In this document: one piece after another, positions 33,184-45,042 of the stretch
Layout: the number at the start of each line of letters is the position of its first letter
How positions within the stretch are numbered: the first letter of the stretch is position 1
Assembly: GCA_033964015.1 (NCBI GenBank)
Contig: CM066919.1
Coordinates: 13,929,646 to 13,993,645 of the forward strand
Source: Scolanthus callimorphus
Taxonomy: Eukaryota > Cnidaria > Anthozoa > Actiniaria > Edwardsiidae
Reading direction: 5' to 3'
DNA: 64,000 bases
Made by a program: the position numbers and the translations under genes
Notes under the pieces: model-generated
Databases searched by the model: none
Seen by the model: only the letters and a program-made list of their open reading frames with translations
What the model was told of the DNA's origin: nothing

Positions 33184-35275
33184 TTAGGGATTATGGGAAG
33201 GTCGTAGAAACATTAACATTTTCTTTGAGTTCGTCCTGACCGTGATGCAACGCGCACCTTGAAAAACTGGGTGCGAGTTTGACATTTACTGACATGTGAA
33301 GTTTAAGCAAATGTATAGAAATGTCTCAAAAAGTGAGGGAGTGCTTCAGCCCATCTGCCTTTCGGTTTGTCGATCTTCTTTGCAATAGCTATGGGTCCAG
33401 AAAAAGTGTTTGACCATTTTGTCGGTTTATCAGTGCCGACAAAACTGACAAAATCTAGTTTGTCGGTTTGTCAGTCCTCTTTGCAATAAGCTACGTGTCT
33501 GATGTAAGTATCTGACCATTTTGTCGGTTTGTCAGTGGTGACAAAACTGACAAAATCTATTTTGTCGGTTTGTCAGTCCTCTTTGCAACAGCTACGTGTC
33601 TGATATAAGTGTCTAACCATTTTGTCGGTTTGTCAGTGCTGACAAGACAAAATCTATTTTGTCGGTTTGTCGGTTTGTCAGTCCTCTTGCAATAGCTGCG
33701 TGTCTAATATAAGTGTCTAACCATTTTGTCGGCTTGTCAGTGCTGACAAAACTGACAAAATCTATTTTGTCGGTTTGTCAGTCCTCTTTGCAATAAGCTA
33801 CGTGTCTGATTTAAGCGTTTGACCATTTTGTCGGTTTGTCAGTGCTGACAAAACTGACAAAATCTATTTTGTCGGTTTGTCGGTTTGTCAGTCCTCTTTG
33901 CAATAAGCTACGTGTCTGATTTAAGCGTTTGACCATTTTGTCGGTTTGTCGGTTTGTCAGCCCTCTTTGCAATAGCTACGCGTCTGATATAAGTGTTTGA
34001 CCATTTTGTCGGTTTGTCAGTGCTGACAAAATCTATTTTGTCGGTTTGTCAGTCCTCTTTGCAATAAGCTACGTGTCTGATGTAAGTATCTGACCATTTT
34101 GTCGGTTTGTCTGTGCTGACAAAACTGACAAAGTCTCTTTTGTCGATTTGTCGGTTTGTCAGTCCTCTTTGCAATAGCTACGCGTCTGATACAAGTGTTT
34201 GACCATTTTGTCGGTTTGTCAGTGCCGACAAAATCTATTTTGTCGGTTTGTCAGTCCTCTTTGCAATAAGCTACGTGTCTGATATAAGTGTTTGACCATT
34301 TTGTCGGTTTGTCAGTGCCGACAAAACTGACAAATTCTATTTTGTCGGTTTGTCAGTCCTCTTTGCAGTAGCTACGTGCCTGGGATAAGTGTCTGACCAT
34401 ATGCTACGAGAAAAGGGATGCATGTGGTGCAGAGAGAATGTGAGTGAGGACACCATCTTGTTGGTGCACCAAGTGGTCATGGACGCCATCTTGGTGCTCC
34501 GTAACACCAAGAAACTACCGCATTACGGCAAGTCTTAATTGAGATCCCGCTAACGCGAGTTTCATACTGAAAATGCATACGCTTAGACTCGAGCACACAT
34601 ACTGCCTTGAATTACGGTTAAGGTGACTCCACGAAAAGTCCAAGCGTATTTTCTGTAAATATAAATTCGGTCATAAACTTTTATAATATTGTTGTGACGG
34701 ATATCGAACCGTAAAACACATGAATAAATTAGCAAATAAATAAACAAATCTCAAATTTTGGCTCCACCGAATCGGCTAAGGCTTTCTAAATGTCTGAGGC
34801 AAATATAAATTGAACACCAATTTTTTAATTTCGTGCAAAATTGATAGCAAAATTTTGTTTTAGAGATGTTTAAAGAGGAAGAAGGTGGTCCACTGTAGCA
34901 GGAACATTATTAAAAGTATTAACGCAAATAAAGTTCGCAATATTTTTAACTTTTGCTAAATGGCACCTCCTTGTGTTCTACAAGTTGGAATTCCGTCACA
35001 TAAATATTACAAAAGTTATGACCAAATTTATTTTTACTGAAAACTCCCTTGAACTTTTCGTGGAGCCGTATTTTTTTTTGTACGAACCCTGGTAAGTGTA
35101 ATTTAATGTCCCAGTAACACGTTTCTTACCGAAAGCGAGAAGCTCAGAAGAAAACAGCTCAGCAAACATACGCTCTCTGTTACCGTTATACATACACCAA
35201 GGGAAACAGAGTCACCCTCCTTCCCACCGCAGATGTAACAAATGGCACATGTATGCATTCTGATTTAAATTAAAC

Positions 35276-36585
35276 TAGAAGTTTCTAATAGAAAGTGAAG
35301 TGCTCGCAGCAACAGACAATGTGGTTCCTTGGCATGGGTATGCTAATCAACAATAGAAATCACTAGAAGAGCAATATCAAGGCAAATGATTTCATTCATC
35401 GTCATCTTGTTTAACACACATGCCTGTGCTCCATACTCGAGTTTCAGGCTTTACTCAAATAAACTTACCATTTGTTTATATAACAAACAGAATATTACAT
35501 GACCGCTGGGAGATACAAATTTGATCTTCTTGTGTTCAAAATTTACACTCATAGTTAAAATTTGTATCTCCGCATGGCCATGTAATATCATCTGTGTATG
35601 CAGCTGAGGTGTAGATTGAATATGAGATAAATATTCACTTGGTGTGCTAAAAAAACAATACTAATTTGCCAGAAATTTAGACAATCAAAAATCAGAAATA
35701 GCTTTTAATTAAATTTTTCATGCCTCAGATTAATACATATCTCTACCAGTAATATTATTGGATATATCCATCAGATTTTCTTGTTATATTATTTCCAAAT
35801 AATGTGAGTGCAATTGTAATCACTTAGCAGTTATTTTGGCTGGCTAGTAAACATCACTGGAATTATATTCTTGGCTGAGTCTACAAACAGAAAAGAAAAA
35901 AATCCAATGAGCACAGATAAAAAGTACCACTCAACTCAGTCAAGTTTACTTACCATTACACTGTTTACAGGAAATTGATCTATTTACAATATTGTAATGG
36001 TAGGAGGACTCAACCCGATTTATAACCTTATAATAGCCATGCTGTTTCGGGGAAATTTCACATTGAAACATTATTCAACTACTTGTAAACTAAAGATTCA
36101 CGTCAGCTAAGCTCGGAGCATTCCCCTCTCTAGGGCCAAGCAGCTTTATCAAAAGTTGAGGAAATTTTCGGCAAATCTTTCGTGAAGTGGTTGTCAAAAT
36201 ATACTTTAAAAACATCTACAAATGCAATTAAGACTGACAAAAGCAATCAATGACTGTTACTTACCGATAATCTCCGAAACTAATCAACAATTTCTGTAAA
36301 CCGATCGGCAAATACTGTGCAAATGGTGAATGTTTTCTCCATCTTGACGTGAATGGTTTGCTAACTCTCCGAGCAAAGGACTGTGGGGGATGTGCCACCG
36401 ACCGACCGACCGACGGAACCCAAATCGCTTGGCCCGCTAGAAAATGATCGTAGTGCGCATGTACCACAGGTAACCCACGCCGTAATTGCAAGGGCACCAC
36501 AGGTAACCCACGCCGAAATTGCAAGGGCGTTAGGACCAATGCCTAGGACTTCTCGAGATTAGTATGCTCGCTCGCTAACGCTCGC
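35276..36585. mobile_element. 1.3-kb insertion of unknown class in satellite unit 3
   Basis: The satellite reads ATTTAAATTAAA up to 35275 and resumes at AATATATGTACC near 36586. The inserted segment has no matching inverted ends. It contains a hairpin (35490-35590), a minus-strand open frame (36539-36261) ending at a GTAAGT-type donor, and a tandem 33-base duplication with CAGGTAACCCACGCCG (36461-36510). This looks like a captured promoter/first-exon fragment, but the mechanism is not readable. Confidence 0.5.
35488..35592. repeat. ~105-bp hairpin (MITE-like)
   Basis: ATATTACATGACCGC and GGGAGATACAAATTT are inverted as AAATTTGTATCTCC and GCATGGCCATGTAATAT. Confidence 0.6.
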
Positions 36586-37630
36586 TCGCAAATATATGTA
36601 CCGGAGCTCGCCACTGACTAAATCTATATATCACGTTAAAGAAATCAGCTAAAACATCGAGCACACATACGACCTTCAATTACAGTTATGGCCGTCTTTT
36701 TTTGTACGAAACCGGAAATTCTAAATTGATGTCCCGGTAACACGTTTCTTACTGAAAACACGTCCGCTAAGACGCTGATCACACAAACGGACTTCATTGC
36801 CATTCTGCCCTAAAGGAAACAGAGTGTTATGAGCGAAAATTTTATTAGCAGCATTAGTATTGTACGCAGTTCGACAAGTCCTAATTGAGATCCCAGTATC
36901 CAGTTTCATACTGAAAACGCGTCCGCTAAGAAGGACAACACACATACGGCCTTCAATTACGGTGGTTAAAGAGCCGTGTTCTTTTTGGACGCGCTCTGGG
37001 AAGCCTAAATTGATGTCCCCGTAACAGGTTTCTTACTCATGTTATTTACATGTTTTTCTTGTAGGCGAAGATAAATAATAAATAAATTTATTAGACGTAT
37101 TTTTGTTGGACGCACTCCTGGAAACCAAAATTCATTTTCCAATAACATGTTCATACAGAAAAAAACGTCAGCTAAGAAGCTCAGCACAAATGCTGACTTT
37201 ATTACCGTTATGCACTAAAGGAAACAGAGTGATTTGAGCGGAAATTTTTATTAGCAGCATAGTATTATACGCATTGCGGCTAGTCTTAATTGAGGTCCCG
37301 CTAACGCGAGTTTCATACTGAAAATGCATACGCTTAGACTCGAGCACACATACTGCCTTGAATTACTCCACGAAAAGTCCAAGCGTATTTTCTGTAAATA
37401 TAATTCGGTCATAAACTTTTATAATATTGTTGTGACGGTTGTCGAACCGTAAAACACATGAATAAATTAGCAAATAAATAAGCAAATCTCAAATTTTGGC
37501 TCCACCGAATCGGCTAAGGCTTTCTAAATGTCTGAGGCAAATACAAATTGAACACCAATTTTTTAATTTCGTGCAAAATTGAAAGTATTAACGCAAATAA
37601 AGTTCGCAATATTTTTAACATTTGCTAAAT

Positions 37631-37866
37631 TATAATTATAATAATCAAATGGTTATTTATTGAATTGCCGCAGTATATTCACTTGTTGTTTTCATTCTCA
37701 AAACTCAGATGTACATGAAGCTGACAATAATGTTTTTCTTCGACGCAATGACTACTTGTATTTTTTGACATGTCTTGACAAATAATGTTGGCAACACCAT
37801 CTGGGTGTTACGGTGCTTAGGATTTGATCACCTTTGTTTTTGTTTTAGAAACGTCGACGAGGAAAC
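37631..37866. other. unique sequence between satellite and SINE
   Basis: AT-rich sequence without gene signals. Confidence 0.4.
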
Positions 37867-37880
37867 TGTGCTCGAAGAGA

Positions 37881-38350
37881 ATATATGTAGATGTTCAGGC
37901 AAGCCTGTGGCCGCGTAGCACTAAGTTCAACAGAGTGGAGATAAGGAATTAACCTTGTGTGAAAGCTAACGTGCTAATGAAATGGTCCCATGTGTGCTTA
38001 TGAGCGTTAGCCCTAGTAAGCGGAGAAAGAGAAAAAATCTCTGACCCCGAGAGGGATTCGAACCCACGACCTTCAGAATTGTACATCCGATGCTCTACCA
38101 GCTGAGCTATCAGGTCAGACTGGGAGCAGGTCGGGCTATATTAGATGTTATGGTCGCGGTAATGAAGTGAATATATGTAGATGTTCAGGCAAGCCTGTGG
38201 CCGCGTAGCACTAAGTTCAACAGAGTGGAGATAAGGAATTAACCTTGTGTGAAAGCTAACGTGCTAATGAAATGGTCCCATGTGTGCTTATGAGCGTTAG
38301 CCCTAGTAAGCGGAGAAAGAGAAAAAATCTCTGACCCCTTATCTCCACTC
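37881..38350 (-). mobile_element. tRNA-derived SINE dimer with 14-bp target duplication
   Basis: Two head-to-tail copies of a sequence start ATATATGTAGATGTTCAGGC on plus (37881 and 38170). The first includes a tRNA-like head on minus; the second lacks it. The pair is flanked by TGTGCTCGAAGAGA (37867-37880 and 38351-38364), the kind of long duplication made by LINE-driven retrotransposition. The dimer therefore seems to have inserted as one unit. Confidence 0.72.
38045..38118 (-). ncRNA. tRNA-like head of the SINE
   Basis: On minus it has TAGCTCAGCTGGTAGAGC (A box and D arm) and GGTCGTGGGTTCGAATCCC (B box and T arm), with an acceptor stem TGACC/GGTCA. The anticodon arm TCGGA/TCTGA leaves an 8-base loop, so it is not a normal tRNA; it most likely supplies the internal pol III promoter of the SINE. 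Confidence 0.7.
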
Positions 38351-38364
38351 TGTGCTCGAAGAGA

Positions 38365-38980
38365 GCACTTCCTTCAATGAGAAAGCGAAAGAAAAGTAAA
38401 GGCAAGCTGTTGTCAACTCTCTTGAGCGAGGCAGAGGAGGTTGATGAGGATGGAGACAGAGTTGTTAACCAAAGCGGCTGCTGAACCGGCCAGGAGAATT
38501 GCTCCCATTTACTCAAAACTTTGAATCGAGAGTACAGGAAGCGCAAGAGACATAGGGGCTTCTACCCATGCTTTACAAAAATACCCCCTCATGGTCAATC
38601 AGTCAATAGGCATTTCGCGTTGTGGGAAATATACAGAAAATTGGCAAATAACACGTCTCTTGTCTGCAAATCTACCTTATATTTTATTACAGAGTTAATG
38701 TTTAAAAAAGGACTATTGATTAGCCCTCGGTCATCAAAGCCTATATCTAGCATCAAACTTGAATTATACTGTAATAGGTATTTTCTATTTATCAATTGCA
38801 GTTATTTTTAGAGTATTACATTTTTATCATCAGGATTTGAATTATATTGTAACATATAAAAAAAATTAACAATTGTTTACAATTAGGTATATTTATTAGA
38901 ACAGAAACATATATAGATTAGAATTATTACAAAATGAATGAGAAGTTGATATCCGCGTTGTGGTGATAAATTTGTTGTAT
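38365..38980. other. no confident gene
   Basis: An open frame on plus (38521-38811) includes HFALWEIYRKLANNTSL, which I do not recognise; it may be a small remnant. The rest is AT-rich. Confidence 0.3.
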
Positions 38981-38984
38981 TTCT

Positions 38985-39560
38985 GCATTACTTGCCCACT
39001 GCAAAAGCGTTACAAAAATCACTTTAGCGCTGTATTTTCTAGGTCTACGACCGATACGAAGTTGATATATTCACCCTGTTGCGAAAGTGGCACTATATTT
39101 TGTTATATGCCTGAATTCCTCACCCACTGCAAAGGTGTTGCAAAAATCATTTTTGCGCAACATTTTCCAGCTCTGTAAAAGTGTTGCAAAGTTGTTTTCT
39201 CCCTGCTGCGAAAGTAGCGCTAAATTTGTTATGTCTGCATTCCTCGCCTACTGCAAAAGCGTTGCAAGAATCATTTTGCGCTGCATTTTCTAGGTCTACG
39301 ACCGATACGAAGTTGATATATTCACACTGTTGCGAAAGTGGCACTAAATTTTTATATGCCTGAATTCCTCCCACTGCAAAAGCGTTGCAAAAATCATTTT
39401 TGCGCAACATTTCCCAGCTCTGTGAAATACGTGTTGCAAAGCTGTTTTTCACCCTGTTGCGAAAGTGCTCTAAATTGGTTTTATATCTACATTCAGCGCC
39501 CAGTTCAAAAGCGTTGTAAAAATCACGTTTGCGCTACATATTCTAGCTTCTGCTTAAAGT
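38985..39560. repeat. tandem array of ~125-bp units in ~250-bp pairs
   Basis: Units share 'CACTGCAAAAGCGTTGCAAAAATCA' variants and 'CTGTTGCGAAAGTGGCACTA' variants. One type contains TAGGTCTACGACCGATACGA, the other CAGCTCTGTAAA. About 4-5 units; traces continue to about 39960. Confidence 0.85.
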
Positions 39561-39960
39561 CTTATTAACTCGCTTTATCTCTACTTTTCACAACCGTGAC
39601 GAAATTATATTTGTACCTATTGCAAAAATAGTGAAGACCGCATTATCGCTACATTCACTTCTTCTGTAAAACCTATGCAAATTTGTTTTTTGCACCTCTG
39701 TGAAACTATCGAAAAAAGCACTTTCACTCTAGATTCACAGCACGTGAAACTATAGTGTTGTTGTATGTTTGCACTACATTTGCGACATTGGGCAAATTCG
39801 CTTATTTATAACATTTTCAAGTTTCAAGAAAATAATACGATAAAGCGGTCTTCACTGTTTTAGAATAGCAACGCAAAAGCTTGTCAAATGTTTAATTTCG
39901 TTTTTGGTCAAAAGTGTGGCGAAAGTGCCGCTCAATGGTATTCGCTTCATTTTCACATTA

Positions 39961-41370
39961 CTTTTGCATGACGTGTGAATCGGTGTTTTCGTGCAGTGTT
40001 ACTGAGTGGTCTTCAATATCATACCCGTTCTAGAGGACACTGTGCTCGGTGCCTGAATAAACCATGAATCACTTGAGGTAGTAGATACCCGCAAAATTGC
40101 CCAATTTAATCCGCTCTATACACCTACCCTGACACGGCGGATATGAACTTAACTTTTTCCAGAAAATAAGCAGAACGGCGAAAAAACGGCTAAATATAAA
40201 CCCTATCTCATTTTTATGATCTATTATTTAATTCGTTACCATGGCAACGAAACAAAAAGCCCCCAAATCTCGTAAAATTGATGTCCTTACTGTCTGGGAT
40301 CCCTTGTGCTTGCCTTTGAACGTTAGGGGGTGGAATCTAGTTCAACTGAGCAAGAGAGAGTTCGAAGCTCAACTTGGAAGACATTTTGTCGAACGTTCTT
40401 TCCCTCTTCAGATCCTTAGTTAAATCGTACCAGTTATTAGTCTCAACATGTCCAAAAAACAAATTTAGAAGTCAGAAAAAGCTTGTAGTCTGAACAAAAT
40501 GGCAATCAAAGCGGCGTCACCGGCAGAAACCCGGCCGACGGCCTCGAGAACATACAGCAGCACCGTTCAGACCTTTCTGCAATAAAATTGAGTATCCCCT
40601 TATTTGGGCTTCAAGAAAATAACCACTGGACATCTATGGGGGGTCACGCCCCAGGTAGTACCTGATACCCCACCACCTCATACCATCCTGATATACCTAT
40701 CGAGTACCGTTGTTTGACCTCTTCCCTTAGTTTAGCTTTTTTTTCTTCCATTGTAGTAGACAAGTCCTGCAGAACAACTATTGAGCTATGAACAGCGTTT
40801 TTATGCACAGTTGAATATAAAACGTCTTTACAGTTTACACCCACCCAGTCAGCCGCCGATTAATACTCAAATTTGCGCTCAGTTCAAAATTGCGAAATTA
40901 ATACATTAGAATTGCGAAAATAATATCGGACTTGCGAAATTAATTTAAAATTAAGAAAATAATTTTAGAATTAAGAAAATAATTTTAGAATTAAGAAAAT
41001 AATTTCAGAATCAAGAAGATAATTTCGAAATTAGGAAAATAATGTTGGAATTGCCAATCATGAGGCCAATCAGAATGGCTTGACCAATTTGAAAACCTCC
41101 TCAATCTATCTGTGATGGCGTGTTGATACTCACTGGTGACACCATTACTCGAAAATATCTGTCGACACTTTTCAGTTTTCAGTCTTAAACAAATTGTTAC
41201 TAAGCCAACCCGAGTGACCCAACATTCAAAAACCCTAATTGATCACATAATAACTAGTCATCCTACAAGGATACCATAGACAGTCGTAATACCTTGTAGC
41301 ATCATCAGTGATCATGATGCTCCCGTTGCTTGCCTGAACATACGTGTTCAGAAATTTCAACCACGATACA
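39961..41370. other. no confident gene; short AT-rich tandem repeat at 40880-41045
   Basis: The repeat has ~20-base units of the form AATTAAGAAAATAATTT(C/T)AG. A plus open frame at 40241-40423 (starts MATKQKAPKSRKIDVL) and a minus one at 40844-40644 have reasonable composition but no motif I recognise. Confidence 0.4.
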
Positions 41371-41857
41371 AGTACATCTTGAGGTGTCCAGAAGTTTTTA
41401 CGGTAAGTCCACGTTTTTAACTGTATCAATGGGGTTTTTTCCTCGGTACGTTTTATTACAAGCCAACGGTCAGTAGGCAGTTCTAGTTCTTTAAATATTT
41501 GAACGAGTTTTCTTTTTGTTTTGATTCATTTGGATGAATTCGTAACGCTAGCTAGCTTGCTCGGCGAGTGAAAAGTTTCAAGTGACAGTTGCAATGGCGT
41601 GAAAAACTATTCCAGTCGGACATTTAAGTTAGTGAATTTGTTCTCAAAGCTTTATTAGCGATTACAATAGATCTTGAACTTTTGGGCGGGCCTTCATTCT
41701 TGTTGAATCTTTTAAGCACTTTTACGCTCGTTTTTAGTGCAGGAAAACTTTCAAATGACAGTTGAGATGACGTGACGGTTACGAGCAAAACATTTTTTGC
41801 GTGCCGTTTCTGTTGAAATTTTTGTTTCCTTTCGTTTTGTTTACCAGCGGAAAAAGA

Positions 41858-42400
41858 ATGAAGACGGTTCTAATATTCGGGCACTCCTTTGTGAGGCGTT
41901 TGAAAGACGATTTACGTCGAGGTTTCAGCCCGAGGGCTTCAAACAATTTCGACTTGGCTTCAGTTGAAGTATTTTTACACGGAATCGGCGGAAGTACGGT
42001 AAAGAGACTCCGTAGTGAGTTATACTATGTGAGACGAGTACAGCCGGACATAGTTCTTTTGGAAATAGGAACAAATGAATTAAAGTTCACATCACCCGAG
42101 GTCGTTGGTTCCGAAATCGAGGAACTGGTGTGCGAGTTGCACAACGATTTGAAGGTGCAAGCAGTGGGAGTTTGCTTAGTTATTCCGAGAGAGAACGACA
42201 TTGAATTCCGAAGAAAAGCTGATATTTTAAATAAATATCTGAAGGTGGTGATCGGTGTGCTGCCTTTCGCTTTTTGCATTTCACACAAGGGATTGTTCAA
42301 CCCTTCGCAAACTGTCCTGCTCCGCGACGGTGTCCATTTAAACAAACGAGGCCAATACGCCCTTTATAGGAGCTACAGAGGGGCAACTAAAGGCTGTTAA
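41858..42400 (+). CDS. SGNH/GDSL-type hydrolase domain, likely of the DIRS/Ngaro-like element
   Basis: The protein is about 180 residues. Block I is LIFGHSFVRRL (catalytic Ser), block III is LEIGTNELKF (Asn), block V is LRDGVHLNKRGQYALYRS (Asp and His). An acceptor-like TTTACCAG lies just before the ATG at 41858, so an upstream exon is possible. SGNH hydrolase domains have been reported in Ngaro-type retroelements, and an element RT and recombinase lie 2.1 kb downstream on the same strand. The substrate is unknown. It is uninterrupted, unlike the RT. It could instead be a separate host gene. Confidence 0.65.
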   Translation: MKTVLIFGHSFVRRLKDDLRRGFSPRASNNFDLASVEVFLHGIGGSTVKRLRSELYYVRRVQPDIVLLEIGTNELKFTSPEVVGSEIEELVCELHNDLKVQAVGVCLVIPRENDIEFRRKADILNKYLKVVIGVLPFAFCISHKGLFNPSQTVLLRDGVHLNKRGQYALYRSYRGATKGC

Positions 42401-42639
42401 GTTGTTGTAAGAACAATTTTATTTAATGTCAATTTAATGGATTGTACTATAATATACCACCTGGTATAAAGTTAATCAAATCAATTTGTCTCTGCCATTG
42501 GCTTATGTGAATTAATTTGGCAGAATATTTTTATGATGACATTGTAGATTATCTATCTCAGGCTGTTGGGCCAAAAAACACCAATGCGAATTATTAAAAT
42601 GCTGTAACCTGACATTATTGTTATGATGACGCTATTGTT

Positions 42640-42884
42640 GTTATAAATGGTTGGGTTGCCACCAATAGTATCCATATTATTGATGGGTGGGTTACCACCA
42701 ATGTTGTTATTATTATTGATGGGTGGGTTACCACCAATGTTGTTATTATTATTGATGGGTGGGTGACCACCAATGTTGTTATTATTATTGATGGGTGGGT
42801 TACCACCAATGTTGTTATCCACCACTGTTGTTATTATTATTGATGGGTGGGTTACCACCAATGTTGTTATTATTATTGATGGTT
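42640..42884. repeat. 36-bp minisatellite
   Basis: About 6 units of GTTGTTATTATTATTGATGG followed by GTGGGTTACCACCAAT. The minus strand is open and would read as Asn/Ile/Gly/Pro repeats; not taken as a gene. Confidence 0.92.
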
Positions 42885-42893
42885 GGGTTGCCA

Positions 42894-43927
42894 TAGTCTC
42901 CTACGCACCCGTGTTTTGTGTCGGTCACGCAACGCTTCCCTCCCCACACACGGCTGCTTGCTTTTGGATCACATGCCTTCCCCGATTTGACCAATCACCA
43001 ATCGGTTTCCATTTCCGGGGAACCGTTCGCGCCACTTCAAATTGACCAATCGGATAAGGCAATTGAAATTCAAAACTATGACATAGTTCGCACTTCGTTG
43101 AAAGTTAGAAGAAGCTCTCGGTTTTGTCAGAGAAAAATTCCATATTCCTTGCTACATTTTCATCAGAAGAAGGATATCCAGATTATAACAGAAAAAAGGA
43201 TGTACTAGTTAATTTGTCTACAGGTTTTGGAAAGCCGCTTATTTGATTGAACTCTATCGACGTGTTTGATGTGTTGATCACCTTCGTTCGAGCACGGGCC
43301 GTGTTGTTGTCGTTGTTGTAGTCCGGCTGTTAGCCTGGATGATCTACATATCTTTGAGCGTGCCTCTCGATTGCCAAATAGTTCCCCAATGTCCTGCTTA
43401 ATCCAGGGAAGGTCGCTGACATTTAGTGAGACCTTTGAAGCAGCGTGATTTGCAAATAAACAAACTATCAGTCGCCGAGTAATTCCTCACTTCATATATC
43501 TATGGAACTCTTATGTTTAACATTACAAACGAAGTGCATGAGTACAACAACAACAACAACAGCAACAAATATATATCTGTAGATCTTGCGTTTCTTTTCT
43601 ATTACTGTGGAAGAAATAAAACAGCGATTCCCATCGACTAATTTCTTAGAGTTTCTTCCGTGACCTTTCGCAACTCACACAGAAAGACGTAAGTAGATTA
43701 CTTTGAGCGGGTGCTGAAATGTGCTTCCGCAAATTTTGAAATGTTTACATTTTACGGACACAAGATTGGTTGAAACATAACAATGCACCGAATTTAATTG
43801 GCTAAAGAAATCATGTCACTGTCTATCAAATAACAAAGGGAAAGGCATGTGATCCAAAAGCAAGCAGCCGTGTGTGGGGAGGGAAGCGTTGCGTGACCGA
43901 CACAAAACACGGGTGCGTAGGAGACTA
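42894..43927. mobile_element. 1,034-bp MULE-like non-autonomous transposon
   Basis: The ends TAGTCTCCTACGCACCC are inverted, with matching arms of about 95 bases. The flanks are GGGTTGCCA (42885-42893 and 43928-43936), a perfect 9-bp duplication typical of Mutator-like elements. It has landed in the last unit of the 36-bp minisatellite. No transposase inside. Confidence 0.8.
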
Positions 43928-44539
43928 GGGTTGCCACCATTAGTAAAGCAATTTATGTTTGGTCTTTACCTGGCCAATTATTGTTGTTATTACAATTGCC
44001 TGCAAAGTGCAATTTGAATTTATACTGCAGCTGTATATGGGACCTGTCATGTTGCGGCATCACTGTGTGATGACCAGACTTGTCCTGCTGCTTGCCTTTA
44101 ATGGCTTTGTTGTGACAGTTGTGTCTGTGTGTTTTCCCTATCTCTCTATCTATTCCTACTAACACTTTTTATACTGTACTTTATTTAAGTAAATTGTTGC
44201 AGTTAAGTTATTTAAATGGTACAATGAGGCGCAGTACACGTAAACCAGAAGTGGCTACAACAAAAAAGAGATCTGACAAAAGGAAGGCTAACCAAAAGGG
44301 GGGAAAAACCATCCTGTGGTATTGGGCAGAGACGAACCCCAACTGTCATTGCAGCAGTTGAAGACTCCCAAGCAGTTCCACAAGATCTGCAGTCCAACAT
44401 GGTATCCATGCCAAGTTGCTCTATAGCCCTGTTAGCCAGCACCATAAAAGATGCAGTGGTAAGTGGCCTTGAGCAGCATTTCAGCCAGACGGAGCAGACG
44501 GTTGTCGTCGCAGATAATCCCAGTGTTTTGCCTTTTTCT

Positions 44540-45042
44540 ATAAATGACGGTATAATGCAAGAAAATTCTATGGTAAATTATGCCACTATTGAGGATGCAA
44601 TCAATGAAATTAAGCGACTCGGTAAAGGATGTGCACTGGCAAAAACAGATGTTAAAAGTGCCTTCAGAATCATACAATTAGGCCGGTTGATTATCCTCTC
44701 CTTGGAATGAATTGGAATGATAAATATTTTTACGACAAATGCATGCCAATGGGCTGTTCAAGCTCGTGTAAGACTTTTGAGGCTCTAAGCACAGCTATTC
44801 AATTTGCAGCAGGTGCTAAGTTAGGTATTAGACACATGGTGCACTTCTTGGATGATTTTATGATTATAGCTCCAAATTTGAAATCCTGTCAATACCAATT
44901 GGAATCTTTTTTGCACATGTGCACAGACATAGGAATACCTATGGCTCCGGAAAAAAACAGTCGGCCCAGCAACAACATTGTCATTTTTAGGCATTGAGCT
45001 AGACACATTAAATTTTGAGGCAAGGTTGCCTAGAGAGAAATT
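44540..45042 (+). pseudogene. DIRS/Ngaro-like reverse transcriptase, frameshifted
   Basis: Domain A is ALAKTDVKSAFRI (about 44636), domain B is CMPMGCSSSCKTFE and domain C is VHFLDDFMII, with the LDDF form of the catalytic pair common in DIRS-type RTs. Frames change between 44680 and 44710 and again in an A7 run near 44955, and the frame meets a stop at 45042. The upstream frame from 44225 begins with a basic segment (RRSTRKPEVATTKKRSDKRK) that may be a gag-like remnant. Confidence 0.75.

Larger units (their letters stand above)
28255..34519. mobile_element. 6.27-kb DNA element with tandem-repeat arms and 8-bp TSD
   Basis: The ends GGTAGTTTCTTGGTGTTACG are inverted and match for about 150 bases. 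The flanks are GCATTACG (28247-28254 and 34520-34527); the intact satellite has it once. The inner arms are arrays of ~115-bp units with GACTGACAAACCGACAAAAT, about 5 units on the left (28400-28900) and about 9 inverted units on the right (33365-34400). The 4.4-kb interior has no transposase. The superfamily is undetermined: 8-bp duplication suits hAT, P or Merlin, and the GG start is closest to Merlin. Confidence 0.78.
11061..37630. repeat. ~1.54-kb satellite array, 3 full units plus a partial, broken by four insertions
   Basis: The motif CGACCTTCAATTACAG starts units at 11061, 26001, 27540 and 36670. The uninterrupted unit (26001-27539) is 1,539 bases. Subtracting the insertions 11719-21687, about 21771-25181, 28255-34519 and about 35276-36585 brings the other two to about 1.54 kb, and the last unit stops at about 37630. 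Each unit is itself a higher-order repeat: the phrase 'CATACGRCCTTCAATTACRG', a T-rich stretch with ACGCAACC or ACGCTCT, then 'TCCCGGTAACACGTTTCTTACT' variants recur at uneven spacing. Copies are about 95% alike by eye. Short open frames in the array repeat with it and are not genes. Confidence 0.88.

Noticed and set aside
38045..38118. Functional tRNA gene
   Set aside because: Eight-base anticodon loop, and it is the head of a repeated SINE with a target duplication.
42553..42894. Asn-rich open frame on minus
   Set aside because: Translation of the 36-bp minisatellite; no flanking gene structure.
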